A stretch of DNA of 64,000 bases from a virus. Where the stretch lies: the IMG/VR virus record IMGVR_UViG_3300007609_000013, positions 1 through 64,000 of that record. One strand, given 5' to 3'. Numbering within the stretch: the stretch's first letter is position 1; the number at the start of each line of letters is the position of its first letter. This document shows positions 56,371-64,000 of this stretch, one piece after another. The position numbers and the translations under genes are program-made. The notes beneath the pieces were generated by a model that worked only from the letters and a program-made list of their open reading frames with translations, was not told where the DNA came from and searched no databases.

Positions 56371-56871
56371 ATGAAAATATTAACACTTGAACATGGCATT
56401 TATGAATTAGATCAGATACCCGACGAAGTAGATGATCTAAGATTTGCTATCCTAGACAACAGCAATCCAAAAGAACCCGACTACTATTTTGTGCCTATGA
56501 TATTTTTAGAATCATTTAGTGCACCTGCTTTGGTATTGCAAATTGGCAACAAACAAGTTAAAATGCCAGTTGACTGGAAAATTGTTATCGGCGAAGAGGA
56601 TCACGGAGACCTAGAAGTTATGCCGTTGACCAGTATCAATGACAGAGATTTCAAAGCATTTGAATTCAATCCGTTGGGTGCATATTCTCCTACATACTTG
56701 CCAATTGATCTGATTGATGTTTACACTGAAGTGAAGTGGTATTTTCCCAAACTAAAAAGCGGACAAATTTTGTGTGTGCCACTGACTGATGATGCAAATT
56801 CACCTTGTGTGTATTTTGTAAAAGAAATCACCAAGACCAGCGAAGTTATTGACATCACAAAGGCTTGGTAA
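56371..56871 (+). CDS. Conserved hypothetical protein of T4-like phages
   Basis: A 166-residue acidic protein, MKILTLEHGIYELDQIPDEV, then DDLRFAILDNSNP, a central beta-rich part and VKWYFPKLKSGQILCVPL. I recall the same protein near the clamp loader genes of other marine T4-like phages, without known function. It overlaps gp62 (TAATG). Confidence 0.7.
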   Translation: MKILTLEHGIYELDQIPDEVDDLRFAILDNSNPKEPDYYFVPMIFLESFSAPALVLQIGNKQVKMPVDWKIVIGEEDHGDLEVMPLTSINDRDFKAFEFNPLGAYSPTYLPIDLIDVYTEVKWYFPKLKSGQILCVPLTDDANSPCVYFVKEITKTSEVIDITKAW

Positions 56872-57341
56872 TGTCAGATAAGATTCCGTTGAACGCTGTA
56901 CTGCAAGCACTGGACCTCAAAGACAGAGAATTTTTTGATCTATTGTCGGATCAGCAGAAAAAGAGTGTAGCACCTTTTTTGCTCAACAGATATATGAGCA
57001 GTGTGCAAGGAGCAACTGAGCTGCAAGAATACTACCTGCTGGCAGAAAATCAACGTGTGAACACAAACTTTTTTGACTACAGCAAACACCCTAAACTACA
57101 ATGGTTGTTGTTGACCACAGTGAGTCCCGGGCTGGGTTCGCACAGACATGATTGGATTGCTCCCAAACGCAAAAGCAAAGACCCGAATGCAAAAAAACTA
57201 AAGTTTTTCGAAACAGTATATCCTGGCATGGAGGACACTGATCTACAACTGCTAGCAGAACTGCACACCAAAGATGAAATTGAATCTATTGCACAAGATC
57301 TCGGATGGGATAAAAAAGAGATAAAAAGTATTTTCAAATGA
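56871..57341 (+). CDS. gp62: Clamp loader small subunit, gp62-like
   Basis: A 156-residue protein from ATG 56871. PLNAVLQALDLKDREFFD, then VAPFLLNRYMSSVQGATE and a Lys-rich segment, ending QDLGWDKKEIKSIFK. This is the gp62 layout of marine T4-like phages. gp62 works with gp44 to load the gp45 sliding clamp; gp44 and gp45 are outside the window. Identification is moderate because gp62 is poorly conserved. Confidence 0.65.
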   Translation: MSDKIPLNAVLQALDLKDREFFDLLSDQQKKSVAPFLLNRYMSSVQGATELQEYYLLAENQRVNTNFFDYSKHPKLQWLLLTTVSPGLGSHRHDWIAPKRKSKDPNAKKLKFFETVYPGMEDTDLQLLAELHTKDEIESIAQDLGWDKKEIKSIFK

Positions 57342-58063
57342 TTCCAACAAATGTTTTACAACAGGCTCGTGAGTTGAACAAAAGTCAAACCAAAGACTAT
57401 GAATGCAAGTATTGCAGCAAGAAATTTGCCAAAGAGTCCACACTGTTGTCGCACATGTGCGAGAAAAAAAGACGCTGGCTACAAGAAAAAGAAATTGGTG
57501 TGCAATTGGCTCTGCAAGCGTTTGTGCGCTTTTATGAATTAACCAGCACCGGTGCTACTAAGACCTACGCAGACTTTGTACAAAGCCCGTACTACAACGC
57601 TTTTGTAAAGTTTGGTCGTTATGCCCATCATTTGAGAGCAGTGAATTATCGGCATTTTGTTGACTATCTTTTGAAGAAGCAGATCAAGCTGGATCATTGG
57701 TGTAGAGATCAGCATTACGAAGACTATCTGCAGGATTACCTAAGAAAAGAACATGTGCAGGATGCACTAGAACGCAGTATCAAAACAATGACAGAGTGGT
57801 CCGAAGAAACAGGTGCTGAGTTTAATCATTATTTTTTGTATGCCAGCAGCAATCGAGTGGTGCGCGACATAACCAATGGCAGAATCAGTCCTTGGTGTGT
57901 GTACAACACCAACAGCGGCATTGACTTTTTGGACAAATGCACAGCGGAGCAGATCAACCTTATGTTTTCCATCATAGATCCTGACTTCTGGCAAAAACAC
58001 TTTGCCAAGCATTTGGATGATGTAGATTTTGTAAAAGCTGTGCTCAAGGAAGCAGGCATATGA
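57338..58063 (+). CDS. Zinc-finger-containing conserved protein
   Basis: A 241-residue protein. A C2H2/C2HC-like finger lies near the N-terminus (YECKYCSKKFAKESTLLSHM, followed by a Cys). The remaining 180 residues are helical and aromatic-rich (FVRFYELTSTGATKTYADF). The family is unknown to me, but the position in the replication region suggests DNA binding. It overlaps both neighbours. Confidence 0.72.
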   Translation: MIPTNVLQQARELNKSQTKDYECKYCSKKFAKESTLLSHMCEKKRRWLQEKEIGVQLALQAFVRFYELTSTGATKTYADFVQSPYYNAFVKFGRYAHHLRAVNYRHFVDYLLKKQIKLDHWCRDQHYEDYLQDYLRKEHVQDALERSIKTMTEWSEETGAEFNHYFLYASSNRVVRDITNGRISPWCVYNTNSGIDFLDKCTAEQINLMFSIIDPDFWQKHFAKHLDDVDFVKAVLKEAGI

Positions 58064-58629
58064 GCAACTTACCTGATGTAGACATTGATGTAGCAGATAG
58101 AACTAAATTGCTGAAATTGTTCAGCAGATGGACCAATGCTAGACTAGAAGACAATTCCAAACACAACACAGGAGTGTATTTTACTGACATTCCATACGAT
58201 GCACTAGCTGATTGTGCAACTCTTGATCATAAAACTGCTGAGCGTCTGGGCTATTTTAAACTAGACATACTAAATGTAAGTGTGTACCAATTGGTAGAAA
58301 ACCATGCGCATATGCAACAGATGTTGGACAAAGAACCACCATGGCAAAAACTGTGGACAGATGCTGAGTATACCAAACAAATTATACACATCGGCAGTTA
58401 CTATGATCTACTGAAGCAAATGAAACCCGACTCGGTAGAAAGAATGGCAATGTTTTTGGCGGTGATTCGTCCTAGCAAACGACATCTAGTTGGCAAAGAT
58501 TGGAAAATAGTAGCAGAAGATATTTGGAACAAGCCTGCGGATGGCGAGTACTATTTTAAAAAGTCACACAGTGTAGGATATGCACACCTAGTTAAACTGC
58601 ACATGAATTTACTTGACTCGTTTGACTAG
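58060..58629 (+). CDS. DnaE-like mini-protein
   Basis: A 189-residue protein that matches pieces of bacterial DNA polymerase III alpha. LPDVDIDVADRTKLL resembles PDIDIDF, LGYFKLDILNV resembles the following palm-like region, and YYFKKSHSVGYAHLVK resembles the NKSHAAAYAL block. It has no PHP domain and is a fraction of DnaE length. I recall similar short proteins in other marine phages, so it is not a random truncation. Activity is unknown. Confidence 0.68.
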   Translation: MSNLPDVDIDVADRTKLLKLFSRWTNARLEDNSKHNTGVYFTDIPYDALADCATLDHKTAERLGYFKLDILNVSVYQLVENHAHMQQMLDKEPPWQKLWTDAEYTKQIIHIGSYYDLLKQMKPDSVERMAMFLAVIRPSKRHLVGKDWKIVAEDIWNKPADGEYYFKKSHSVGYAHLVKLHMNLLDSFD

Positions 58630-58983
58630 TTGAATACTGCGTCTTTTTATTCTTTTTTCTGTGATATTATTTAGATTTACCACATGTCCTGCAAGTATTT
58701 CGACATCCTTGTTGTTGAAAGTACGAAGTGTATGCTTGAATATGTTCCAATCCTGTTTGAGAAACACATTTATAGGAATCAATCTATTGGATTCCCACCA
58801 CCATTGATCAGCAAGGTTTAAAAATACCTGTTTTTGTTCAGTGGACTTGCAAAAATTGATATCATACAGACTGGTAAATTGACTATCCTGATTTTGTATC
58901 ACACCGACATATTCCATGTCGTTGTACTTCAACACAGAAAGAAAAGGATATTGTTCAAAAAGCTCATTGTAAGTGTTTAACAT
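58609..58983 (-). CDS. Hypothetical protein
   Basis: A 124-residue protein (MLNTYNELFEQYPFLSVLKY, then QWWWESNRLIPINVFL and a basic end). It is alone on the minus strand between the DnaE-like gene and a structural gene. I do not recognise a family. Its 3' end overlaps the DnaE-like gene by 21 bases. Confidence 0.65.
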   Translation of the reverse strand: MLNTYNELFEQYPFLSVLKYNDMEYVGVIQNQDSQFTSLYDINFCKSTEQKQVFLNLADQWWWESNRLIPINVFLKQDWNIFKHTLRTFNNKDVEILAGHVVNLNNITEKRIKRRSIQLVKRVK

Positions 58984-58986
58984 TAT

Positions 58987-58994
58987 TATAAATA
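58987..58994 (+). promoter_or_regulatory. Late promoter TATAAATA
   Basis: An exact TATAAATA lies 20 bases before ATG 59015. The downstream ACTGAGAG can serve as a ribosome site. Confidence 0.65.
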
Positions 58995-59014
58995 TTACTG
59001 AGAGTATTTAACCT

Positions 59015-59773
59015 ATGCAAGCAGTACCAGTTTATTTATATGACAACAACTTAACAGTGCTCTACAGTGATGTTACAGTTCCCAACAGAGGTGACAAAGT
59101 GTACCAACGAGATTTAAAAGCATACAAGGGTGTCGACAACACCATAAAACTACAGGTCAAAAACAACGACCAAAAAAAAGTTGACATGAGCAACAGAACC
59201 GTGCAATTTAATGTGGTCGATCGAGCAAATCGTGTTAATTACATCACCAAGACAGCAGAAAATGTAAATGCAACCAACGGGCTGTTTAGTGTTACTCTCA
59301 GTGAAAATGATCTGTTAGATCTAGAAGGCCAGTGGTATAATTACAGCATCACTGTGTTGAATGCAGACAACACCAAAAATGTTGCATACACTGACGATGC
59401 GTTTGAAGCCAAAGGCAATATCCAAGTGATCGATGCTGTGTACCCAGACTTTGTAGACAGTGCACAGTTGGAGTTGTTACAAGGCACAGAATACACTCCT
59501 GCGGTGGATGCAAACGCAGACCTAAACAAAAACACAGCACTACACACTGCACAGGTGCAATTTTCCAGTGTATTTACTGGCACAATCACAGCACAGGCCA
59601 GTATGAGTACTAGTATTAGCCAAGACAACAATGAATTTTTTGATGTTGCAAGTGTTGACTATATCAATCAGGCATCTACAGATTACTTTACTTTTGCAGG
59701 CGTGTATGCACAGGTGAGATTTAGAGTGCAAACCACTAGTGGATCCGTTGAAAATATTCTCTATAGAAGTTGA
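59015..59773 (+). CDS. Virion structural protein, Ig/baseplate-like
   Basis: A 252-residue beta-rich protein of the kind found in baseplates and fibres: DLKAYKGVDNTIKLQVKNND then RTVQFNVVDRANRVNY. These resemble the N-terminal beta-sandwich of phage baseplate proteins that begin KGD/KxxD-LxV. The C-terminal domain is another beta-sandwich. It is a late gene within the replication region, with its own late promoter. Confidence 0.7.
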   Translation: MQAVPVYLYDNNLTVLYSDVTVPNRGDKVYQRDLKAYKGVDNTIKLQVKNNDQKKVDMSNRTVQFNVVDRANRVNYITKTAENVNATNGLFSVTLSENDLLDLEGQWYNYSITVLNADNTKNVAYTDDAFEAKGNIQVIDAVYPDFVDSAQLELLQGTEYTPAVDANADLNKNTALHTAQVQFSSVFTGTITAQASMSTSISQDNNEFFDVASVDYINQASTDYFTFAGVYAQVRFRVQTTSGSVENILYRS

Positions 59774-59798
59774 TTATTACAGTTTAATCTGTTATACT
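59770..59798 (+). promoter_or_regulatory. Early sigma-70 promoter for primase
   Basis: TTGATT at 59770-59775, a 17-bp spacer and TATACT at 59793-59798. Confidence 0.62.
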
Positions 59799-59805
59799 AC
59801 ACCTT

Positions 59806-60798
59806 ATGAATCCTGTGCAACAGACACTATTAAGCTTGCTTCCAGGCAAACAACGAAAAACTCCTAGCGGTTGGATCAGTTTCAATGCACCCTGTTGTGT
59901 ACACAATGGAGAAAGCACAGATACCCGCAGCCGCGGCGGAGTAATTGTAAACACCAACAACATAAGTTATCATTGTTTTAATTGTAATTACAAAACAGGC
60001 TGGCAACCAGGTTGGCATCTCAGCTATAAATTTCGCAAATTGCTCTCATGGTTAGGAGCTGATGACAACGAAATCAAACGTTTGGTGCTGGAAGCTATTC
60101 GTGTCAAAGACGAAACTGAACAGATTGGATTTGAAACTGAACAATTTGATCCAGATTTTGAAACCATAGATTTGCCCGATAGTGTGTCGTTGGTGTTGGA
60201 CAGCCATGCTTCTGGGTACGACTATCCTGCAGACATGGTGGATTGTAATAATTATCTATATCAAAGAAAGTTACCACCGCATAAATTTTATTGGACGCCG
60301 GAAACAACCAATCGATTCAATAGACGTGTGCTGTTGCCTTTTGTGTACAACGGTCAAAGTGTAGGCTACACAGCCAGAATCATTGACCCCGATACCAAAC
60401 CTAAATACTATACCAGAAGTCAGCCTGGGTTTGTGTATAACATTGACGCACAATCACCAGACAGAAAGTTTGTGCTAGTAACCGAAGGACCTTTTGATGC
60501 ATTATGTGTTGACGGAGTTGCAACATTGGGCAACGAGATCAGCGAACAACAGGTTGACATGATTGACAAACTTGGCAAAGAAGTCGTGCTGGTGCCCGAT
60601 AGGGATGGGTCCGGCAAGCGTATGATAGAACAAGCTGTGGACTTTGGGTGGAGTGTGAGTTTTCCTGAGTGGCATGACACCTGCAAAGACGTTAACGAAG
60701 CGGTGATTAAGTATGGAAAATTGTTTGTGTTTTGCAGTATTATAAGTAGCATTGAAGCAAACAAAGTCAAGATAAAGGTAAAAGCTAACAAATTATGA
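59806..60798 (+). CDS. gp61: DNA primase (gp61-like)
   Basis: A 330-residue primase. The zinc-ribbon uses Cys30, His33, Cys57 and Cys60 (CCVHN and YHCFNC). The Toprim domain shows VTEGPFDAL at 225-233 and PDRDGSG at 264-270, the acidic metal-binding residues. It makes RNA primers with the gp41 helicase, encoded just after the next gene. The C-terminal 25 residues look like a basic extension. The ATG lies only seven bases after the -10 box. Confidence 0.88.
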   Translation: MNPVQQTLLSLLPGKQRKTPSGWISFNAPCCVHNGESTDTRSRGGVIVNTNNISYHCFNCNYKTGWQPGWHLSYKFRKLLSWLGADDNEIKRLVLEAIRVKDETEQIGFETEQFDPDFETIDLPDSVSLVLDSHASGYDYPADMVDCNNYLYQRKLPPHKFYWTPETTNRFNRRVLLPFVYNGQSVGYTARIIDPDTKPKYYTRSQPGFVYNIDAQSPDRKFVLVTEGPFDALCVDGVATLGNEISEQQVDMIDKLGKEVVLVPDRDGSGKRMIEQAVDFGWSVSFPEWHDTCKDVNEAVIKYGKLFVFCSIISSIEANKVKIKVKANKL

Positions 60799-61547
60799 AT
60801 ATTATTTTTAATGGTTGCAGTTGGACTTACGGCGAAGGTTTCTTAGAAAATGATAGGAAAAAATACGTTTACCCATATCTTGTTGAAGATTTTTACAATT
60901 GCCAAATAGAGAATATAGCAATAGGCGGAAGTAGTAATTGTTTAATATTCCAGCGAACAGCCAATCATATGTACGAAAATCAAAATAATATTTACGTTGT
61001 GCAATGGTCTATTTTAAATAGAATATGGTTGTATCCAGATGCGGACCTGAGAATTAATACCAACATGGATAAAAATAGCATAGACTCGATATCTCAGCGA
61101 ATGGGCATGTCAAAAAAGAAATTAGGAGAATTTTGTGATGTATTACGTATAATCAACGGTGATTATCATAATTTGCAATTACTTGTTACATATTGCACAG
61201 CACTTGCACATATTGCTAAATCAACTCACAATAAAATAATTTTTGTAGATGGATTGATTGATTTGCCTAACGACTTATTACACAGGTGTAATCAGCTGTC
61301 AGATTTGTCAGATTTTACAAAAGATGTTATTCGGTTTGATCATCGACCTGATGGGGAATTATGGGATTTATACAAAAAACTCTATGAATCTTTTCAAACA
61401 TTAGACACAACTCTGTGGGCAAATTTATGCAATTCCTTCCAGCAAGTTAGAGTTGACACTGGTCCGTTAGGACATCATCCGGGTATTAGAAGTCATGAAA
61501 ATTTTTTTAATCAGGTCAAAGGAAAAATAAGCGAACTGTATGAATAA
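60795..61547 (+). CDS. SGNH-hydrolase-like protein 8
   Basis: A 250-residue protein lying between primase and gp41 helicase, overlapping both. Block I is FNGCSWTYGEGF at 5-16, block II is NIAIGGSSN, and the C-terminus carries LGHHPGIRSH as the His block. The nucleophile is in a Gly-Cys-Ser context, as in copies 3 and 4. It is AT-rich compared with the genes on both sides, consistent with a recent insertion. Confidence 0.74.
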   Translation: MNIIFNGCSWTYGEGFLENDRKKYVYPYLVEDFYNCQIENIAIGGSSNCLIFQRTANHMYENQNNIYVVQWSILNRIWLYPDADLRINTNMDKNSIDSISQRMGMSKKKLGEFCDVLRIINGDYHNLQLLVTYCTALAHIAKSTHNKIIFVDGLIDLPNDLLHRCNQLSDLSDFTKDVIRFDHRPDGELWDLYKKLYESFQTLDTTLWANLCNSFQQVRVDTGPLGHHPGIRSHENFFNQVKGKISELYE

Positions 61548-62961
61548 AGAATATAGCGTTGATTTGCAAAAATTGTTTTTAGAGATTATGATTCATGATC
61601 CACAGAGCTTTGTGCGTGTTCGCAACATCTACAATGTAGAAAACTTTGACAGGAGCTTGCGAGCGTCTGCACAATTTATATTAGATCATGCCGACAATCA
61701 CAGCACTATGCCTAGTTTGCAACAGATCAACGCAACCACTGGCAGCAAACTACAACCTGTTGAACAGTTAGACGAAGGGCAGTTAGATTGGTTCCTAGAA
61801 GAGTTTGAAGGATTTACTAAACGTGCAGAGCTAGAACGCGCCATCCTTAAAAGCGCAGACTTGTTAGAAGAAGGCAACTATGATCCAGTAGAGAAAATGA
61901 TCAAAGACGCTGTGCAAATTAGTCTGCAGAAAGATTTAGGTACAGAATACTTTGAAGATCCCAAAGCTAGATTGTTACGCATCAAGGATAATAATGGCCA
62001 GCAAAGCACAGGTTGGCCTGCATTAGACAAGAAGTTGTATGGTGGTTTTAACAGAGGTGAACTACAGGTATTTGCAGGCGGATCCGGATCTGGAAAAAGT
62101 TTGTTTATGCAGAACTTGGCTGTAAACTGGGTTACCACAAGTTTGCACGGTGTGTATCTTACACTAGAACTTTCGGAAGAACTGTGTGCAATGCGCATAG
62201 ACAGTATGATCACCGATATGCCCAGCAGAGACATCTTAAAAAGCGTAGATGATGTAGAAATCAAAGTAAAAATGGCCGGCAAAAAAGCTGGTAAATTATA
62301 CTTGAAATACATGAGTGCCCAAAGCACCATCAATGATGTAAGAGCATACATCAAAGAATTGCATATTCAAACCGGAGTTAAGCCTGACTTTTTGTGTGTA
62401 GATTACTTAGATTTGTTGATGCCCAGCACAGTCAAAGTAGCACCAACTGATCAGTTTATCAAAGACAAGTATGTTGCAGAAGAATTGAGAAATCTAGCCA
62501 AAGAGCTGGATTTGATGTTAGTGACTGCTTCGCAGTTGAATCGTAGTGCTGTCGAAGAAGTAGAACTTGATCATTCGCACATTGCAGGTGGTATCTCTAA
62601 GATCAATACAGCAGACAATGTATTCGCTATCTACACTAGTCGTGCTATGCGAGAGCGCGGCAGATATCAGCTACAGTTGATTAAAACGCGAAGTAGTAGT
62701 GGAGTTGGCAGCAAAGTAGACTTGGAGTTCGACATTGACAGCTTGCGTATCAAAGACTTAGCCGAAGACGAAGAATACTCAGAGTTTAAAAAACGCAGCA
62801 GTACAATCTATGATAAAATCAAAGCAACCAGCAGTGTATCCACTGGTGAAACCAGCAGCGGATCTTTAGAAGTTGATGAGCCTGGAAAGATATCCGCTGA
62901 TGTTAAAAGCAGCAAACTCAAAGGTATGCTAGCCAACCTAAAAACCAATCAGCAAGATTAA
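61540..62961 (+). CDS. gp41: Replicative helicase gp41
   Basis: A 473-residue DnaB-family helicase. An N-terminal helical domain (to about residue 130) is followed by a RecA-like core with Walker A GGSGSGKS at 180-187, a TLELSEELCAMR block, Walker B DFLCVDYLDLL and an Arg-finger-type HIAGGISKI region. The acidic tail ends GMLANLKTNQQD. It unwinds DNA at the fork and binds gp61 primase. No intein is present here, although gp41 is a known split-intein site in other phages. Confidence 0.94.
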   Translation: MNKEYSVDLQKLFLEIMIHDPQSFVRVRNIYNVENFDRSLRASAQFILDHADNHSTMPSLQQINATTGSKLQPVEQLDEGQLDWFLEEFEGFTKRAELERAILKSADLLEEGNYDPVEKMIKDAVQISLQKDLGTEYFEDPKARLLRIKDNNGQQSTGWPALDKKLYGGFNRGELQVFAGGSGSGKSLFMQNLAVNWVTTSLHGVYLTLELSEELCAMRIDSMITDMPSRDILKSVDDVEIKVKMAGKKAGKLYLKYMSAQSTINDVRAYIKELHIQTGVKPDFLCVDYLDLLMPSTVKVAPTDQFIKDKYVAEELRNLAKELDLMLVTASQLNRSAVEEVELDHSHIAGGISKINTADNVFAIYTSRAMRERGRYQLQLIKTRSSSGVGSKVDLEFDIDSLRIKDLAEDEEYSEFKKRSSTIYDKIKATSSVSTGETSSGSLEVDEPGKISADVKSSKLKGMLANLKTNQQD

Positions 62962-63007
62962 CACCAGCATTCCAAATGACAGCATGTGCGGAGTAGACTA
63001 ACATCTA

Positions 63008-63014
63008 CTAAATA
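63008..63014 (+). promoter_or_regulatory. Late promoter
   Basis: CTAAATA followed by CACT lies 27 bases before the GTG start at 63042, with AAGGACC in between. Confidence 0.5.
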
Positions 63015-63041
63015 CACTGTATACAATTTAAGGACCTTTCT

Positions 63042-63290
63042 GTGAAACGACAAACCCGATCTATACTACAAGAACTAGAAACTATTGCTGTAAGCAAGGA
63101 TCGCCAGCACATAGTAGAAAGCAGAGGGCAACACATAATTGAAAGTGCTGTAAACTTGATCAATACCATACGCGAAACCTACGATGAAGAAACAGCCGCA
63201 GAACTAGAGCGCAGACTGATCAACAGTATCAAAGCACAAGATCCTAAAAAATTCCAAAGGAGCATTCGCAAAGCCAATGAGAATCGTTGA
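63042..63290 (+). CDS. Conserved hypothetical small protein
   Basis: An 82-residue helical basic protein starting with GTG: KRQTRSILQELETIAVSKDR, then HIIESAVNLINTIRETYDE and KKFQRSIRKANENR. The same pattern occurs in other marine T4-like phages with unknown function. AAGGACC precedes the start. It overlaps the next gene. Confidence 0.7.
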   Translation: MKRQTRSILQELETIAVSKDRQHIVESRGQHIIESAVNLINTIRETYDEETAAELERRLINSIKAQDPKKFQRSIRKANENR

Positions 63291-64000
63291 AGTAAACATA
63301 GGCAAAAGCATTGCACAACTCAAAGGTAGATTTGCAGGCGCCCAAGAACTAAAACAAAAAGCCAAAACCAAAAAAGAATTGGCCAAAAAGTTTGTGCCGT
63401 TAAGAAACAAAGCATTGAGTGCATGGTACGAATATCAGGCCAAGATTCTCACCACTCGTAGCTTAAATGATGCTGACGTAACCAAGCAAGAAAAACAACA
63501 GATGTACAAGCAGTGGGCCAAGGGCATGTTTCCTAAAACCTACACAGGCAAAGTGCCAAACTTGTTTACAACCAAGTCTACACAGGCGTTTGTAGGCAAA
63601 GAAGTGGAAGAGTTTCTCAAAACCAAAATGCCCAAAACCAACGAAAGTGTTATTCGAGAAGACAAAAACCTACATCTTGAGCACGCTGAAGATTTGATCT
63701 TTGATCAAGGCTACGATGGTGCAGTCAAGGCACTAAAGTATATAGATGCTGTGGTAGATGTGCTGGAGCAAGGACAAGGCAAAAGCAAACTCACAGTAAA
63801 GTGGGACGGTGCACCTGCGGTGTTTGCAGGCATTGACCCAGACGATGGCAAGTTTTTTGTAGGCACCAAAGGTGTGTTCAACAAAAAAGAACCAAAAATG
63901 GTCAAGAGCAAACAAGATTTAGAACAGTACGGTGACGGCTTGGCTAAAAAACTAGGTGTTGCATTCGAACAGTTGAAAGATCTTGGCATAGGCAATGTAC
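63277..64000 (+). CDS. DUF6267-like protein (cut by window end)
   Basis: The first 241 residues of a protein open at the window edge. The N-terminal 150 residues are basic and helical. From residue 158 the recognisable part begins: AEDLIFDQGYDGAVKALKY, then LTVKWDGAPAVFAGID with Lys175, and FFVGTKGVFNKKEP. That is the layout of DUF6267 proteins of T4-like phages. The KWDG resembles the KxDG nucleotidyl-transfer motif of ligases, so a ligase-like fold is possible. The C-terminus is missing. Confidence 0.72.
   Translation, partial: MRIVEVNIGKSIAQLKGRFAGAQELKQKAKTKKELAKKFVPLRNKALSAWYEYQAKILTTRSLNDADVTKQEKQQMYKQWAKGMFPKTYTGKVPNLFTTKSTQAFVGKEVEEFLKTKMPKTNESVIREDKNLHLEHAEDLIFDQGYDGAVKALKYIDAVVDVLEQGQGKSKLTVKWDGAPAVFAGIDPDDGKFFVGTKGVFNKKEPKMVKSKQDLEQYGDGLAKKLGVAFEQLKDLGIGNV

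Noticed and set aside
1-64000. CRISPR arrays or insertion sequences
   Set aside because: No regularly spaced repeats beyond the 33-bp tandem tail and no transposase-like ORF were seen.

Overview
This window is part of the genome of a T4-like myovirus, most likely a marine phage. The core genes recognised by sequence are neck and tail proteins (gp15, gp14, gp13, gp18, gp19), head completion and packaging proteins (gp4, gp16, gp17), recombination and replication proteins (gp32, UvsX, UvsY, UvsW, gp62-like clamp loader subunit, primase, gp41 helicase), small early proteins and a six-gene tRNA cluster. A phage copy of the alphaproteobacterial Usg protein and a DUF59/PaaD-type protein suggest an alphaproteobacterial host, possibly SAR11-like. 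That host call is inference. The window holds a linear slice only: portal, capsid, DNA polymerase and most baseplate genes lie outside it.

Layout. 1-19.9 kb is the structural and packaging region: gp15 and gp14 on the minus strand, then gp13, gp18, gp19, gp4, gp16, capsid-internal proteins, Usg and gp17 on the plus strand. 19.9-31.6 kb looks GC-richer and mosaic. It holds two radical SAM genes, several overlapping micro-genes, a cluster of DnaA-box-like sites, the tRNA cluster with inserted genes, a frameshifted 2OG-oxygenase-like gene and a 56-bp duplicated junction. 30.6-33.5 kb is a large late-type gene. 33.6-36.8 kb is the gp32-uvsX-uvsY recombination operon behind a textbook sigma-70 promoter. 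36.8-49.7 kb is a glycan island with methyltransferases, glycosyltransferases, a sulfotransferase, Gmd, a ColD-type 3-dehydratase, an SDR, an LpxH-like phosphoesterase and a nucleotidyltransferase-cupin fusion. 49.7-64 kb is replication: small early genes, an AAA ATPase, a UvsW helicase split by a split intein with a homing endonuclease between the halves, gp62, a DnaE-like mini-protein, primase and gp41, ending in a DUF6267-like gene cut by the window edge.

Regulation can be read from the sequence. Early genes follow sigma-70 promoters (TTGACA-like, 16-17 bp spacer, TATAAT-like), several with an ACATGT element in the spacer. Late genes follow T4-type late promoters (TATAAATA, CTAAATA, GTAAATA). 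In at least seven genes the late-type element lies only 4-5 bases before the ATG, which would give leaderless mRNAs.

The most notable features are the fractured UvsW gene, the apparent route to a GDP-3,6-dideoxy sugar (colitose type), eight separate SGNH-hydrolase-like genes scattered singly among core genes, and the TAAATA-N5-ATG start architecture. Everything here was read by eye. Protein families were assigned from recognised motifs and gene order, not from database searches.
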